NCBI GenBank assembly: GCA_002695185.1
Contig: NZOF01000178.1
Coordinates: 1 to 25,798 of the forward strand
Length of the DNA: 25,798 nt
Direction of reading: 5' to 3'
Source of the DNA: Erythrobacter sp.
GTDB lineage: Bacteria > Pseudomonadota > Alphaproteobacteria > Sphingomonadales > Sphingomonadaceae
The translations under genes and the position numbers were made by a program. The notes below the pieces were generated by a model that searched no databases, was not told the origin of the DNA, and was given only the letters and a program-made list of their open reading frames with translations. Positions 6,912 to 15,264 of the stretch are shown here, piece by piece (position 1 is the first letter of the stretch; every line of letters starts with the position of its first letter).

Positions 6912-8309
6912 CTATCTGTTTGCTGCCGGTTCCGGAGCAGGGCCATGGGCGTCTCCCATCCGGCGAAGCCTGGCCACCTTATCATGCAGCGGCTGCCAAT
7001 CGTCACACTGATCGATCGCGGACCAGATCGCTTCGACCTCCTCGACAAGCATGCTCTCGGGATCAGCTTGCGACCAATAGGCGTGCTCGCTTTCTACCGA
7101 GCGATAGCGTGCGAGAATTTCTCCGAGCTCACCTGTCGCATTCCGGCCTCCGCGATGACGATGGAAGAAGGCATCCGGCTGTTCGCCATCCTGAGAAAGC
7201 AGTGCCTCGCATGCCCCGACCAGCTTGCCATCCTCTTCGACCCCACGGCTTTGGACGCCAAGACGCCAGCACCAGCGCTTTCCAACGGCGGCCATGTAGA
7301 GTGGCCCAAACCGCTCCATCGCGGCGATTAGCGGCGGCGCGTCCGTAAGAAGGCGGAGCGCAATCGCAAGCTGGCCGCAATTCCAGTGCAGCGCTTCAGG
7401 CTGGCGGCCAAATGCATAAAGCCCGGTGTGGTCGAAATATGCGGCTGTGAAGCCTGGGTCCCATTTAGGCAGAAAGCGCCACGGCCCATAGTCGAAGCTT
7501 TCGCCCGAGACATTCATATTGTCCGTGTTGAGGACGCCATGAACAAAGCCAGCCACCATCCAGCTGGCAGCAAGGTCGGCAAGCCGTTCCACTACGAGGT
7601 GCATCAGCCTGACAGCGGGTTGGTCAGTTCCCGGAGCGTCCGCAGAGGGAGGTGGGCCGGGGAATTGCGTGAGGCAGTAATCGACCAATTGCTCCATGTG
7701 AGCGCTTTCTTCAAGCGCGAGCAGCCGCTGAAATGTCCCAATGCGGATATGTCCATGACTTAGCCGAGTCATCACCGCCGAGCGCGTGGGAGAGGGTTCG
7801 TCACCGCGGACAAGCTCTTCGCCGGTTTCCACGATGCTGAAGGTTTTCGAGGTATTGACGCCGAGGGCTTCCAGCATTTCGGTGGCCAGTATTTCCCGCA
7901 CACCGCCTTTCAGGGTAAGTCGCCCGTCGCCAGCTCTGCTCCAGGGGGTCTGGCCGGAGCCTTTCGTTCCGAGATCGAGCAGGCGCTCATCTCCATCCCG
8001 CATTTGGGCGAAGAGAAAGCCTCGCCCGTCTCCAAGATCGGGATTGTACACGCGAAACTGGTGTCCGTGGTACCGCAAGGCGAGCGGAACAGGCAGATTG
8101 TCCGCCAGGGGCGCGAAGCTACCGAAATGCTTCAACCACTCCTCGTCCGAAAAATTGTCGAGGCCTACCGCCTGTGCCCAGCGATCATTGCGGAAGCGCA
8201 AGGTAGTCTCTGGAAATGGGGCCGGAGCAACTTCATCGCCGAGCCATCCGGCAAGGTCGAGGATCGGTGTCTCAGGGCGATAGGGGGAAGGGTTGGGTGC
8301 ACTCGGCAT
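6912..8309 (-). CDS. selO: Protein adenylyltransferase SelO (YdiU/UPF0061 family)
   Basis: 465-residue pseudokinase-fold enzyme that transfers AMP from ATP to Ser, Thr or Tyr of target proteins, linked in E. coli to the oxidative-stress response. Signature segments are present: YHGHQF and LGDGRG, the nucleotide-binding Lys in LGTKGSGQTPWSRAGDGR (Lys116), and the active-site run HGVLNTDNMNVSGESFDYGP with Asp263, Asn264 and the metal-binding Asp273. Bacterial forms lack the C-terminal selenocysteine of the animal protein, as here. The frame stays open to an ATG at 8390, which shares its bases with the start of the divergent hydrolase; the 27 extra residues lack family character, so ATG 8309 (MPSAPNPSPYRPE) is preferred, though it has no clear ribosome binding site. 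Confidence 0.9.
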   Translation of the reverse strand: MPSAPNPSPYRPETPILDLAGWLGDEVAPAPFPETTLRFRNDRWAQAVGLDNFSDEEWLKHFGSFAPLADNLPVPLALRYHGHQFRVYNPDLGDGRGFLFAQMRDGDERLLDLGTKGSGQTPWSRAGDGRLTLKGGVREILATEMLEALGVNTSKTFSIVETGEELVRGDEPSPTRSAVMTRLSHGHIRIGTFQRLLALEESAHMEQLVDYCLTQFPGPPPSADAPGTDQPAVRLMHLVVERLADLAASWMVAGFVHGVLNTDNMNVSGESFDYGPWRFLPKWDPGFTAAYFDHTGLYAFGRQPEALHWNCGQLAIALRLLTDAPPLIAAMERFGPLYMAAVGKRWCWRLGVQSRGVEEDGKLVGACEALLSQDGEQPDAFFHRHRGGRNATGELGEILARYRSVESEHAYWSQADPESMLVEEVEAIWSAIDQCDDWQPLHDKVARLRRMGDAHGPAPEPAANR

Positions 8310-8388
8310 CTGCTTGGGATGGGCGTCGTGCAGGCTGCATGCAAGTCGTCTCTCGAAATTTGCGTGAAGCCGCGCTACCGGAGCGGTC

Positions 8389-9258
8389 ATGGAAAGCGAT
8401 TATAGCGAACGCAGCTGGCAGAGCCCCGATGGGCTGGAGCTGTACTTCCGGGATTATGCCGATAACCAAAGTGGCAAAATCCCTGTCGTATGTCTGCACG
8501 GTCTCACTCGGAACAGCCGGGATTTCGACAATCTGGCCCCGCACATCGTGAGCCAGGGACACCGCGTAATCGTGCCGGATATGCGCGGCCGCGGGCAGAG
8601 CGCCTACGCGGACGATAGCGCGACTTATGCGGTCCCTAACTACATTTCCGACGTGATGGCACTTCTGGCACAGGAAGGGATCGACCGGTTTGTTTCGATA
8701 GGCACCTCGATGGGCGGCATCATGACCATGTTGATGGCCCAGTTCGTGCCGGGAAAGATTGCCGGTGCGGTACTCAACGATATCGGTCCGGTCGTGGACC
8801 CGCAGGGAATCGAAGGCATCCGCACATATCTGGGGAAGGGCGGTAGTTTCCCGACATGGATGCATGCTGCGCGCAGTCTTGAGGAGGCGCACGGAGAGGC
8901 GCACCCTTCCTTCGATACCAACGACTGGATCGGCATGGCGAAGCGGACCATGACCCTGTGCAACAACGGCCGAATAGCCTTCGACTACGACATGAAGATC
9001 GCCGAACCTTTCAACGAAGCGGATAAGAGCGCCGTGCCGCCCGATCTGTGGCCCGGATTCGAAGCGCTGGCGGACAAGCCCCTGGTTCTGGTTCGCGGCT
9101 CACTGTCGACGCTCCTCAGTAAAGAAACATTGTCCGAGATGCAGCGCCGCGCCCCTCATGCCGACACCGTGATCGTGCCGGAAGTGGGGCATGCCCCCAC
9201 TCTTGACGAGCCGGAAGTGCGCAGTGCCATTGATGCCCTGTTGGCCAGCGTCGGATGA
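8389..9258 (+). CDS. Alpha/beta-fold hydrolase with unusual catalytic triad
   Basis: 289-residue cytoplasmic hydrolase. Visible elements: oxyanion loop LHGLTRNSRDF, VPDMRGRGQS, the nucleophile elbow GTSMGG with Ser107, and the catalytic histidine His268 in VPEVGHAP. At the place after strand 7 where relatives have Asp (RGxxSDLLS), this protein has Thr241 (RGSLSTLLS), so the canonical acid is missing; Asp131 in LNDIGP after strand 6 is a possible substitute. ATG 8389 is preceded by GGAG 6 bp upstream. The stop overlaps the next gene's start as ATGA, so the two are translationally coupled. The substrate is not predictable; esterases and lactonases share this layout. Confidence 0.88.
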   Translation: MESDYSERSWQSPDGLELYFRDYADNQSGKIPVVCLHGLTRNSRDFDNLAPHIVSQGHRVIVPDMRGRGQSAYADDSATYAVPNYISDVMALLAQEGIDRFVSIGTSMGGIMTMLMAQFVPGKIAGAVLNDIGPVVDPQGIEGIRTYLGKGGSFPTWMHAARSLEEAHGEAHPSFDTNDWIGMAKRTMTLCNNGRIAFDYDMKIAEPFNEADKSAVPPDLWPGFEALADKPLVLVRGSLSTLLSKETLSEMQRRAPHADTVIVPEVGHAPTLDEPEVRSAIDALLASVG

Positions 9259-10358
9259 GTTCCTCGTCAGGCGATCTGCCGCCACATCTTCTCCATGTGC
9301 TGCCCACGGCAGAGTCGGTCGAACTGATCGGCGCGTTCGGTGGCAAGCTTCGGCACACTTTGGTTACATTGGATGGGACGCTGCCAGAGGGGCTGCAGGC
9401 CACTTCCTATATCAAACCGGCCAACAATTTTCCCGCTCTCGAAGGCCTGCCGCTTCCCGGACGCATGCAGAAGATGGCGCGCGCGATGACAGCGTTCGAT
9501 CTGGTTCTGACTCACGGACCCGGCGCTCTCGACGTCGCCATGGCGCACACCATGTTCAAAGATGTGATGAATCTGCCCGCGCTGATCCATCATGAGCATG
9601 ATCCTGACCAGAAGCGCAGTTTGAAGCGCACGTGGTATCGGCGGATCGCTCTCGGGAAGTCTGCAGGAATAGTTGTACCGGGTGAACGGCTGGAAGAAGC
9701 CGCGCTGGTCGACTGGCAGCAGCCCATGGGGCGGGTGAAGCGGATCAGCCCGGGCATCGACACCAAAGCTTTTGCGAAAAAACCCAAGCGCGATGGTTTT
9801 CGCCTGATCAAGCATCCCGGTGAGATGTGGGTCGGTGTATGGGCTGACAGTGCCGATCAGGAAGGGGTGTCCATGCTGTTTCGCGCCTTCGCCGAAATGG
9901 AAACTGACTGGCAGCTCATCGTTCTGGGCGAGAATATCCAGACCGCTGCACTGGATGCGGAAATCGACCGGCTTGAATTGGTGGATCGGGTCTATTTCCC
10001 CGGCATTCCTCGCGACGCCACGAAGGTCATCGGCTTGTTCGATATCTTTGTTAAGACTGCGCCTTGCCGAGAGTTTCCAGTCCATCTGGTCGAAGCGATG
10101 GCTGCAGCGGTACCGGTACTCGCAGTACGCGATGGCGAAGCGGATCATTTGCTCGCCGAAGCCAATCGCGAATGGTTGTTCGATGCCAACGCCGAAAGCA
10201 CGCTGGCGGCCAATCTGCGCAGCCTTGCACAGGACAAGCCGCTACGAAGTGCAATCGGCGAAGCGAACCGGTTGCGTGCAGTGCAGGAACTCGATCGCGC
10301 GAAAACCATCGCTACTTTCCGCCGCCTATATGCCAGCGCTATGAAGCGTGAATTTTAG
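9255..10358 (+). CDS. Glycosyltransferase, GT4-like (GT-B fold)
   Basis: 367-residue protein with no signal peptide. The C-terminal half has GT-B features: VVPGERLEEAAL and RISPGIDTKAF near the domain junction, a nucleotide-sugar region from WVGVWADSADQEGVSMLFRAF, and REFPVHLVEAMAAAVPVLAV, the EX7E-like motif of GT4 retaining transferases. The N-terminal half (THGPGALDVAMAH, ALIHHEHDPDQ) is the acceptor domain. The likely job is adding a sugar to a lipid, polysaccharide or small acceptor at the cytoplasmic face. The start ATG 9255 overlaps the hydrolase stop by 4 bp. No other polysaccharide genes are nearby, so it does not sit in a capsule or LPS cluster. Confidence 0.8.
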   Translation: MSSSSGDLPPHLLHVLPTAESVELIGAFGGKLRHTLVTLDGTLPEGLQATSYIKPANNFPALEGLPLPGRMQKMARAMTAFDLVLTHGPGALDVAMAHTMFKDVMNLPALIHHEHDPDQKRSLKRTWYRRIALGKSAGIVVPGERLEEAALVDWQQPMGRVKRISPGIDTKAFAKKPKRDGFRLIKHPGEMWVGVWADSADQEGVSMLFRAFAEMETDWQLIVLGENIQTAALDAEIDRLELVDRVYFPGIPRDATKVIGLFDIFVKTAPCREFPVHLVEAMAAAVPVLAVRDGEADHLLAEANREWLFDANAESTLAANLRSLAQDKPLRSAIGEANRLRAVQELDRAKTIATFRRLYASAMKREF

Positions 10359-10494
10359 GCGTTTAAGTTTTTCATGGTGCATTCACGCGGACGGGGACAG
10401 GCAGGGGCACGATTTGTCCTAGGCATTGCCCATTCGCGGCGGGGTGCCTAAAGACCCGCGCAACCGAATTTCAAGGACCGGAGACCGCGCCGAC

Positions 10495-11268
10495 GTGGCA
10501 CGTACACCCAAGACCGAACTGAGCCGCGAAGAAAAACGGGCGAAAGCCGATGCGGCCGAACAGGAAGCCCTGATGCGCGAGGTGGACGATGCCGTCCGCC
10601 AAGGCGATCTCGAAAGCTTCATGGGCACATATGGCAAGGCGCTTCTTGCGGTTGTCGTACTCGGCCTCGCTGCATTCGGCGGCTACCTTTACTGGCACAA
10701 CCAGCAGGAAGCCGAAATCGAACGGTCGAGCGAGCAGCTTGTCACGGTGATGGATCAGCTCGACGCCGGAAATATCGATGCGACGGCTGGTCGTCTTGAA
10801 GATTTCGAAGGGACGGGCACCCCGGCCGTGAGCGCCAAGATGCTCGCTGCCGGCATTGCCGCAGAGCAGGGTGACAGTGAGAAAGCTGGCAGGCTGTTCG
10901 GCGAAGTGGCGAACGATGCAGCAGCTCCCCAGGCGCTGCGAGATCTGGCCACTGTCCGGCGCACTGCGACCTTGTTCGACAGCATGAAGCCGGAAGACGT
11001 CATCGCCGCCGTGAAGCCGTTGGCCGTGCCAGGCGAACCCTTCTTCGCCAGTGCGGGCGAGTTGCTGGCCCATGCCTATCTTGCGCAGGACAAGCGTAGC
11101 GAAGCGGGCGCCCTGTTCGCGCAGATTTCCCGCGATGAGAACACGCCCGAATCGGCACGGGCACGCATGCTCAACATGGCCGGCATTCTGGGTGTGGATG
11201 CTGTCGACGATGTTCAGGACCTGCTCGATACACAGCGGGTTAACGATCCCTCGCCCAGCGGCGAGTGA
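10495..11268 (+). CDS. YfgM-like tetratricopeptide inner-membrane protein
   Basis: 257 residues from GTG 10495; a TTG at 10426 would add 23 residues without family support, and GGAG about 11 bp before the GTG is a weak ribosome binding site. Residues 1-45 are charged and cytoplasmic (EVDDAVRQGDLESFMGTYGK), 46-67 are a single membrane helix, and the rest is a periplasmic Ala-rich helical TPR-like domain (PF09976 type). In E. coli, YfgM associates with the SecYEG translocon and PpiD and is encoded next to bamB. The same order holds here, with bamB starting 17 bp after the stop, so the two probably form one transcript. Confidence 0.85.
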   Translation: MARTPKTELSREEKRAKADAAEQEALMREVDDAVRQGDLESFMGTYGKALLAVVVLGLAAFGGYLYWHNQQEAEIERSSEQLVTVMDQLDAGNIDATAGRLEDFEGTGTPAVSAKMLAAGIAAEQGDSEKAGRLFGEVANDAAAPQALRDLATVRRTATLFDSMKPEDVIAAVKPLAVPGEPFFASAGELLAHAYLAQDKRSEAGALFAQISRDENTPESARARMLNMAGILGVDAVDDVQDLLDTQRVNDPSPSGE

Positions 11269-11285
11269 CACGAAACGGAAATTTG

Positions 11286-12638
11286 ATGAGCCAGACCATG
11301 AACAAGACCATCTTGCGCAGCGCGCTTCTTTCAGCCGGGACGCTCGCCCTTGCGGCTTGCAGCGGCGGCCTGTTCGGCGGGGGTGACGGCAAGAAGACCA
11401 CTCCGACGCTGGGCGAACGCCAGCCGATCCTCTCGCGCATCGAGAGCGGGGCTAAGGTCGATCCGGCGCTAGCGGGAACTGCCGTTGTTCTTCCGGCTGC
11501 GCAGACAAACGCTTCATGGGGACAAGCGGGCGGTACGGCGAGCAAGAGCTATGGCCAACTCGCGCTTTCAGCGACGCCTACCCAAGCCTTTACCGCACAG
11601 ATCGCCGGAGCCAGCAACAAGCGGCGTCTTGGCGCGCCCCCGGTTGTCGGCGGCGGCAAACTGTTCGCCGTCGGAACCGATGGCCAGGTTACCGCCTTCG
11701 ACGCGCAGAGCGGTTCACGCATCTGGACCTATCAAGCCGATCTGACCGACGATATGCGTCCATCCGCTTTTGGCGGAGGGGTCAGCTTCGACAATGACAA
11801 GATTTACGGCACCGATGGTGCAGGTAATGTCTTCGCACTCGATGCCAGCAATGGTGCCCAGCTCTGGAAGGTGAAGCCGGGCGGTCCCTTGCGCGGATCG
11901 CCGACCGTAGCTTTCGGCAATATTTTCGTGATGAGTCAGGACAACCAACTGTTCGCCCTCAATGCGGCCGATGGCAAGCTGGCGTGGCAGGAATCCGGAT
12001 CGACCACGATGGCTGGCGTATTCGGCGTGGCAGCCCCTGCGGCTGGTAACGGCACCGTAGTCAGCGGATATACCTCTGGCGAACTGGTGGCCTACAGATA
12101 CGAAAACGGCCGCAGCCTATGGGCAGACGCTTTGGCGCGGACATCGATCTCGACGCAGGTCGGGGCGCTGTCCGATATCGATGCCGACCCTATCATCGAC
12201 AATGGCCAAGTCTTTGCGCTTGGCCAAGGCGGCCGCATGGCTGCTTACGAACTCGTCACGGGCCAGCGCCTGTGGGAGCTCAACGTCGCCGGTATCAGCA
12301 CGCCAGCAATCGCGGGTGACTGGATATTCGCTCTGACCGATGATGCACGGATGATGGCAATTGCTCGCAGCACCGGTAAGGTGCGCTGGCTGACGCAGCT
12401 CGCGCGTTTCGAGAACGAGAAAAAGAAGAAGAATCCGATCTTCTGGCAGGGTCCGGTGCTTGCGGGTGGCAATCTATGGGCCGTGAATTCTGATGGCGAA
12501 ATCTGGACGGTCAGCACCGGCGAAGGTTCTGCCTCGCTCTATCGTGAGTTGGGCGAGTCGATCAGTCTGCCGCCGGTGGTCGCCAACGGCACGCTCTATG
12601 TGCTGGACGACAGTGGGCGAATTACCGCTTTCCGTTGA
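11286..12638 (+). CDS. bamB: Outer-membrane assembly lipoprotein BamB
   Basis: 450-residue lipoprotein of the BAM complex, which folds beta-barrels into the outer membrane. The signal peptide ends in a lipobox with Cys25 (TLALAACSGG). The remainder is an eight-bladed PQQ-like beta propeller; repeats such as GGGKLFAVGTDGQVTAFDAQ, DNDKIYGTDGAGNVFALDA and NGTLYVLDDSGRITAF are plain, each ending in the Ala/Trp-docking style. ATG 11286 with GGAA upstream is preferred over GTG 11265, which would overlap the yfgM stop. In many proteobacteria der (engA) follows bamB; here the next gene is on the other strand, so der lies elsewhere. Confidence 0.94.
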   Translation: MSQTMNKTILRSALLSAGTLALAACSGGLFGGGDGKKTTPTLGERQPILSRIESGAKVDPALAGTAVVLPAAQTNASWGQAGGTASKSYGQLALSATPTQAFTAQIAGASNKRRLGAPPVVGGGKLFAVGTDGQVTAFDAQSGSRIWTYQADLTDDMRPSAFGGGVSFDNDKIYGTDGAGNVFALDASNGAQLWKVKPGGPLRGSPTVAFGNIFVMSQDNQLFALNAADGKLAWQESGSTTMAGVFGVAAPAAGNGTVVSGYTSGELVAYRYENGRSLWADALARTSISTQVGALSDIDADPIIDNGQVFALGQGGRMAAYELVTGQRLWELNVAGISTPAIAGDWIFALTDDARMMAIARSTGKVRWLTQLARFENEKKKKNPIFWQGPVLAGGNLWAVNSDGEIWTVSTGEGSASLYRELGESISLPPVVANGTLYVLDDSGRITAFR

Positions 12639-12658
12639 CGCTCTGAGGCCGAGAAGGG

Positions 12659-12961
12659 TCAGTCGAGCGGCTGGCCCTCATCGGTTTCATAAACCCTGAA
12701 ATCGCGGGACAATGGCGGATTAGCCGCCATGAACTTCTGGAATTCCGCCATATGTGCGGAACGACCATGCGCATCCAGCGCCGCCTGATCACGCCAGCGT
12801 TCGAACAGGATCAGCCGATCGGGATCGGCGAGATCGCGCGCGAAGGCGTAATCGAGGCAACCGTCCTCTGCCCGGCTGGCGCGGACCATATCGACCAGCG
12901 CTTTCTGCATCGCCGCATCGATCGTGCGGCCCAGATTGATGGTGCCGTTGATCTGGATCAT
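12659..12961 (-). CDS. Antibiotic-biosynthesis-monooxygenase (ABM/YgiN-like) domain protein
   Basis: 100-residue single-domain protein of the dimeric alpha-beta barrel ABM fold. Hallmarks are DGCLDYAFARDLADPDRLILFERWRDQAALDAH followed by a conserved His (RSAHMAEF), the typical E.W.s...l..H pattern. Members include quinol monooxygenase YgiN and heme-degrading enzymes, but many have no known substrate. It lies 22 bp downstream of gshA on the same strand and is probably the last gene of the rsmE-gshA unit, so a link to quinone or redox upkeep is possible but unproven. Its stop lies 20 bp from that of the convergent bamB. Confidence 0.82.
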   Translation of the reverse strand: MIQINGTINLGRTIDAAMQKALVDMVRASRAEDGCLDYAFARDLADPDRLILFERWRDQAALDAHGRSAHMAEFQKFMAANPPLSRDFRVYETDEGQPLD

Positions 12962-12983
12962 TCCGCGCAGTCCTTTTTATCGA

Positions 12984-14354
12984 TTAGAAGCTGTATTTAT
13001 ACACCCGGCTGATGTCGCCGTTCCATTCGCCGTTGTAGCGATCGAGCAGGACCTGGGCCGGGACTTTCCCGGTCGCCACAATCTCGTCGAGCGTTTCGAG
13101 GAAGCCGGTCTCGCTATCGCCCGAAGAATTCAGGCGCCTGCGGGCAGCAAGTCCTGACCGGGCGATCGCGAGGACCTCTTTCGCGAGATCGAGCAGCTTG
13201 CCGCCGCCCGGTATCGCCGCGTCCAGCGCTTCCTTGGGGACGGCGTTGCGCAGCGTCTCACGCTCTTCCATCGTCCAGTCCTTGACGAGGTTCCAGGCCG
13301 CATCGAGTGCGTTCTGGTCATAGAGCAGGCCCACCCAGAATGCGGGCAGGGCGCAAATCCGGCTCCACGGGCCACCATCGGCGCCGCGCATTTCTAGGAA
13401 ACTTTTCAGCCGCACTTCCGGGAAGGCCGTGGAAAGGTGGTCCCACCAATCGCTCTCCGTCGGCTTTTCGCCGGGCAGGACTTCGAGTTTGCCATCGAGG
13501 AAATCACGGAAGTTGAGACCGGCTGCGTCGATGTACTTACCGTCCCGGAAGACGAAATACATCGGCACATCGAGCATGTAATCGGCCCAGCGTTCGTAGC
13601 CGAAGCCATCTTCGAAAACGAAGGGCAGCATGCCGGTGCGATGGGGATCGGTGTCCGACCAGATGTGGCTGCGATAGGAAAGGTAGCCGTTGGGCTTGCC
13701 TTCGGTGAAAGGCGAATTGGCGAACAGCGCTGTCGCCAGCGGTTGAAGCGCGAGGCCGGTGCGGAATTTCTGCACCATGTCCGCCTCGCTCGAATAGTCG
13801 AGATTGACCTGGATGGTGCAGGTTCGCAGCATCATGTCGAGGCCAAGCGAACCCACGCGTGGCATATGCCGCTTCATGATTTCATACCGGCCCTTGGGCA
13901 TCATCGGCAGTTCTTCGCGCGTCTTGTCCGGCCACATGCCGAGACCGAGGAAGCCGACCTGGCAGTTCTCGCCCACTTTCTTGACCTGATCGAGATGACG
14001 GCCGGTTTCGGCGCAGGTTTGGTGCAGATTTTCGAGCGGTGCGCCCGACAGTTCCAGCTGGCCTGCGGGTTCGAGGCTTACCGTCCCGTCTTCGCCGGAC
14101 ATGGCAATGACCTTGCCGCCTTCCTCAACCGGCTTCCAGCCGAATTCCTGCAAGCTCAACAGGATGTCTCGGATGCCGCCGGGTTCATCATAGGATGGGG
14201 CGCGGTGATCGCTTTTGTGAAAGACCAGCTTTTCGTGCTCGGTCCCGATGCGCCAGGCCTCTTTCGGCTTTTCGCCGCCTCGCATCGGCGCAACCAGCTG
14301 GTCGCGGCTTTCGATGATTGGATCGTCTTTGGCAGAGGTATCGCGCGTGCTCAT
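12984..14354 (-). CDS. gshA: Glutamate-cysteine ligase, plant/alphaproteobacterial type
   Basis: 456-residue enzyme joining glutamate to cysteine with ATP, the first step of glutathione synthesis. It follows the GCS2 class found in plants and alphaproteobacteria, not the E. coli class: RIGTEHEKLVFHK, DGTVSLEPAGQLELSGAPL and MLRTCTIQVNLDYSSEADMVQKFR are its signature segments, with the Glu residues for metal and ATP binding. The frame stays open far upstream into rsmE, but those residues are an artefact of reading rsmE in another frame; ATG 14354 (MSTRDTS) gives the family's usual length. It lies 41 bp downstream of rsmE and 22 bp upstream of the ABM gene. It supplies glutathione for the transferase at 24947. 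Confidence 0.95.
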   Translation of the reverse strand: MSTRDTSAKDDPIIESRDQLVAPMRGGEKPKEAWRIGTEHEKLVFHKSDHRAPSYDEPGGIRDILLSLQEFGWKPVEEGGKVIAMSGEDGTVSLEPAGQLELSGAPLENLHQTCAETGRHLDQVKKVGENCQVGFLGLGMWPDKTREELPMMPKGRYEIMKRHMPRVGSLGLDMMLRTCTIQVNLDYSSEADMVQKFRTGLALQPLATALFANSPFTEGKPNGYLSYRSHIWSDTDPHRTGMLPFVFEDGFGYERWADYMLDVPMYFVFRDGKYIDAAGLNFRDFLDGKLEVLPGEKPTESDWWDHLSTAFPEVRLKSFLEMRGADGGPWSRICALPAFWVGLLYDQNALDAAWNLVKDWTMEERETLRNAVPKEALDAAIPGGGKLLDLAKEVLAIARSGLAARRRLNSSGDSETGFLETLDEIVATGKVPAQVLLDRYNGEWNGDISRVYKYSF

Positions 14355-14395
14355 AAGGCTCGCGTTAGGCAAGCCGCCCTTGCGAGGAAAGCAAT

Positions 14396-15151
14396 TTATT
14401 CCTCGCCGATCCAGTCGCCCGCTTCGGCCATCCACACGGCTATTCCTGCCAGCGCCGCCGTTTCGCCGCGCAGGATGCGCGGGCCGAGGCTGATGGCGCG
14501 TGCGGCTGGATGCGCGCGAATTGCAGCGCGTTCCTGATCGGTAAAGCCGCCTTCGGGTCCGGTAAGCAGGGCGGCCGGGCCATCGGCGTAGCAAAAGGCA
14601 TCGGCCGCCGCTTCGCCGCCTTCTTCATCGGCAAAGAACAGGATCCGCTCTTTCGGCCAGTCACGCAGCAGCGCGTCCAGTTTCTGCGGCTCGCCAACGT
14701 CGGGTAAAGCCGTACGCGCGCATTGCTCGGCAGCTTCGGTGACGATCGTAGTGGCCCGCTCTGGATTGAGTTTATCCGCCACGCACCGGCTGGTCACGAC
14801 CGGCTGGATGCGGTCCACGCCAAGCTCCGTGGCCTTTTCCAGGACCATGTCGAAGCGGTCTTTCTTGAGCAGGGCGGCGCATAGCCAGAAGTCGGGTACT
14901 TCCTCACGCGGGCGGAGGTGTTGGCGCGGTTTCAGCAGGACATGACGCTTGCCTGCGTCCACGACTTCCGCAGCCCATTCGCCGGTCTCATTGTCGCAGA
15001 GGATGACCGTATCGCCCGGTCCGATCCTCATGACCTTGCCGAGGTAGTGCGCCTGATTGCCCTCGACCCGGATGTCTACCCCTTCGGACAGAGGTTCGTC
15101 GACGAAAAGGCGAGGGGCGCTCTTGGGCGGCCAGGCGGGGGTGGCGGACAT
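14396..15151 (-). CDS. rsmE: 16S rRNA (uracil(1498)-N3)-methyltransferase RsmE
   Basis: 251-residue SPOUT-class enzyme that methylates U1498 of 16S rRNA with S-adenosylmethionine. An N-terminal PUA-like domain (about 15-80, HYLGKVMRIGPGD) is followed by the catalytic knot: KKDRFDMVLEKATELGV, EQCARTALP, LLTGPEGGFTDQE and LGPRILRGETA, all diagnostic of RsmE. ATG 15151 has AGGAG about 8 bp upstream. It heads the rsmE-gshA-ABM unit and is divergent from ubiA over 113 bp. Confidence 0.96.
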   Translation of the reverse strand: MSATPAWPPKSAPRLFVDEPLSEGVDIRVEGNQAHYLGKVMRIGPGDTVILCDNETGEWAAEVVDAGKRHVLLKPRQHLRPREEVPDFWLCAALLKKDRFDMVLEKATELGVDRIQPVVTSRCVADKLNPERATTIVTEAAEQCARTALPDVGEPQKLDALLRDWPKERILFFADEEGGEAAADAFCYADGPAALLTGPEGGFTDQERAAIRAHPAARAISLGPRILRGETAALAGIAVWMAEAGDWIGEE

Positions 15152-15156
15152 GGTCG

Positions 15157-15259
15157 CGCTCCTAGCTCACATGGGCAGGGTGACGAAAGGAGGAATCCCA
15201 CCTTGCGTGAGGGCGGGTGCGAGTAGGGATGACGGGACTGGAGGACGGCGCTAGGAGCG
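15157..15259. repeat. Divergent intergenic region with mirrored Shine-Dalgarno repeat and central imperfect palindrome
   Basis: GCTAGGAGCG occurs at 15250-15259 on the plus strand and again, exactly, on the minus strand at 15166-15157. Each copy supplies the ribosome binding site of the gene reading away (ubiA and rsmE). Between them, 15195-15230 forms an imperfect hairpin: ATCCC/GGGAT ends, a 2x2 internal loop, then about seven pairs including wobbles. The palindrome could be a REP-like dispersed repeat or an operator; the sequence alone does not decide. Confidence 0.45.
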
Positions 15260-15264
15260 ATGCG

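Noticed and set aside
13437..14537. 366-codon plus-strand frame over gshA
   Set aside because: Antisense shadow of gshA, whose GCS2 motifs are complete; the shadow protein has no family features.
14355..14594. 80-residue N-terminal extension of gshA
   Set aside because: It is rsmE sequence read in another frame; gshA homologues start at MSTRDTS-like sequence.
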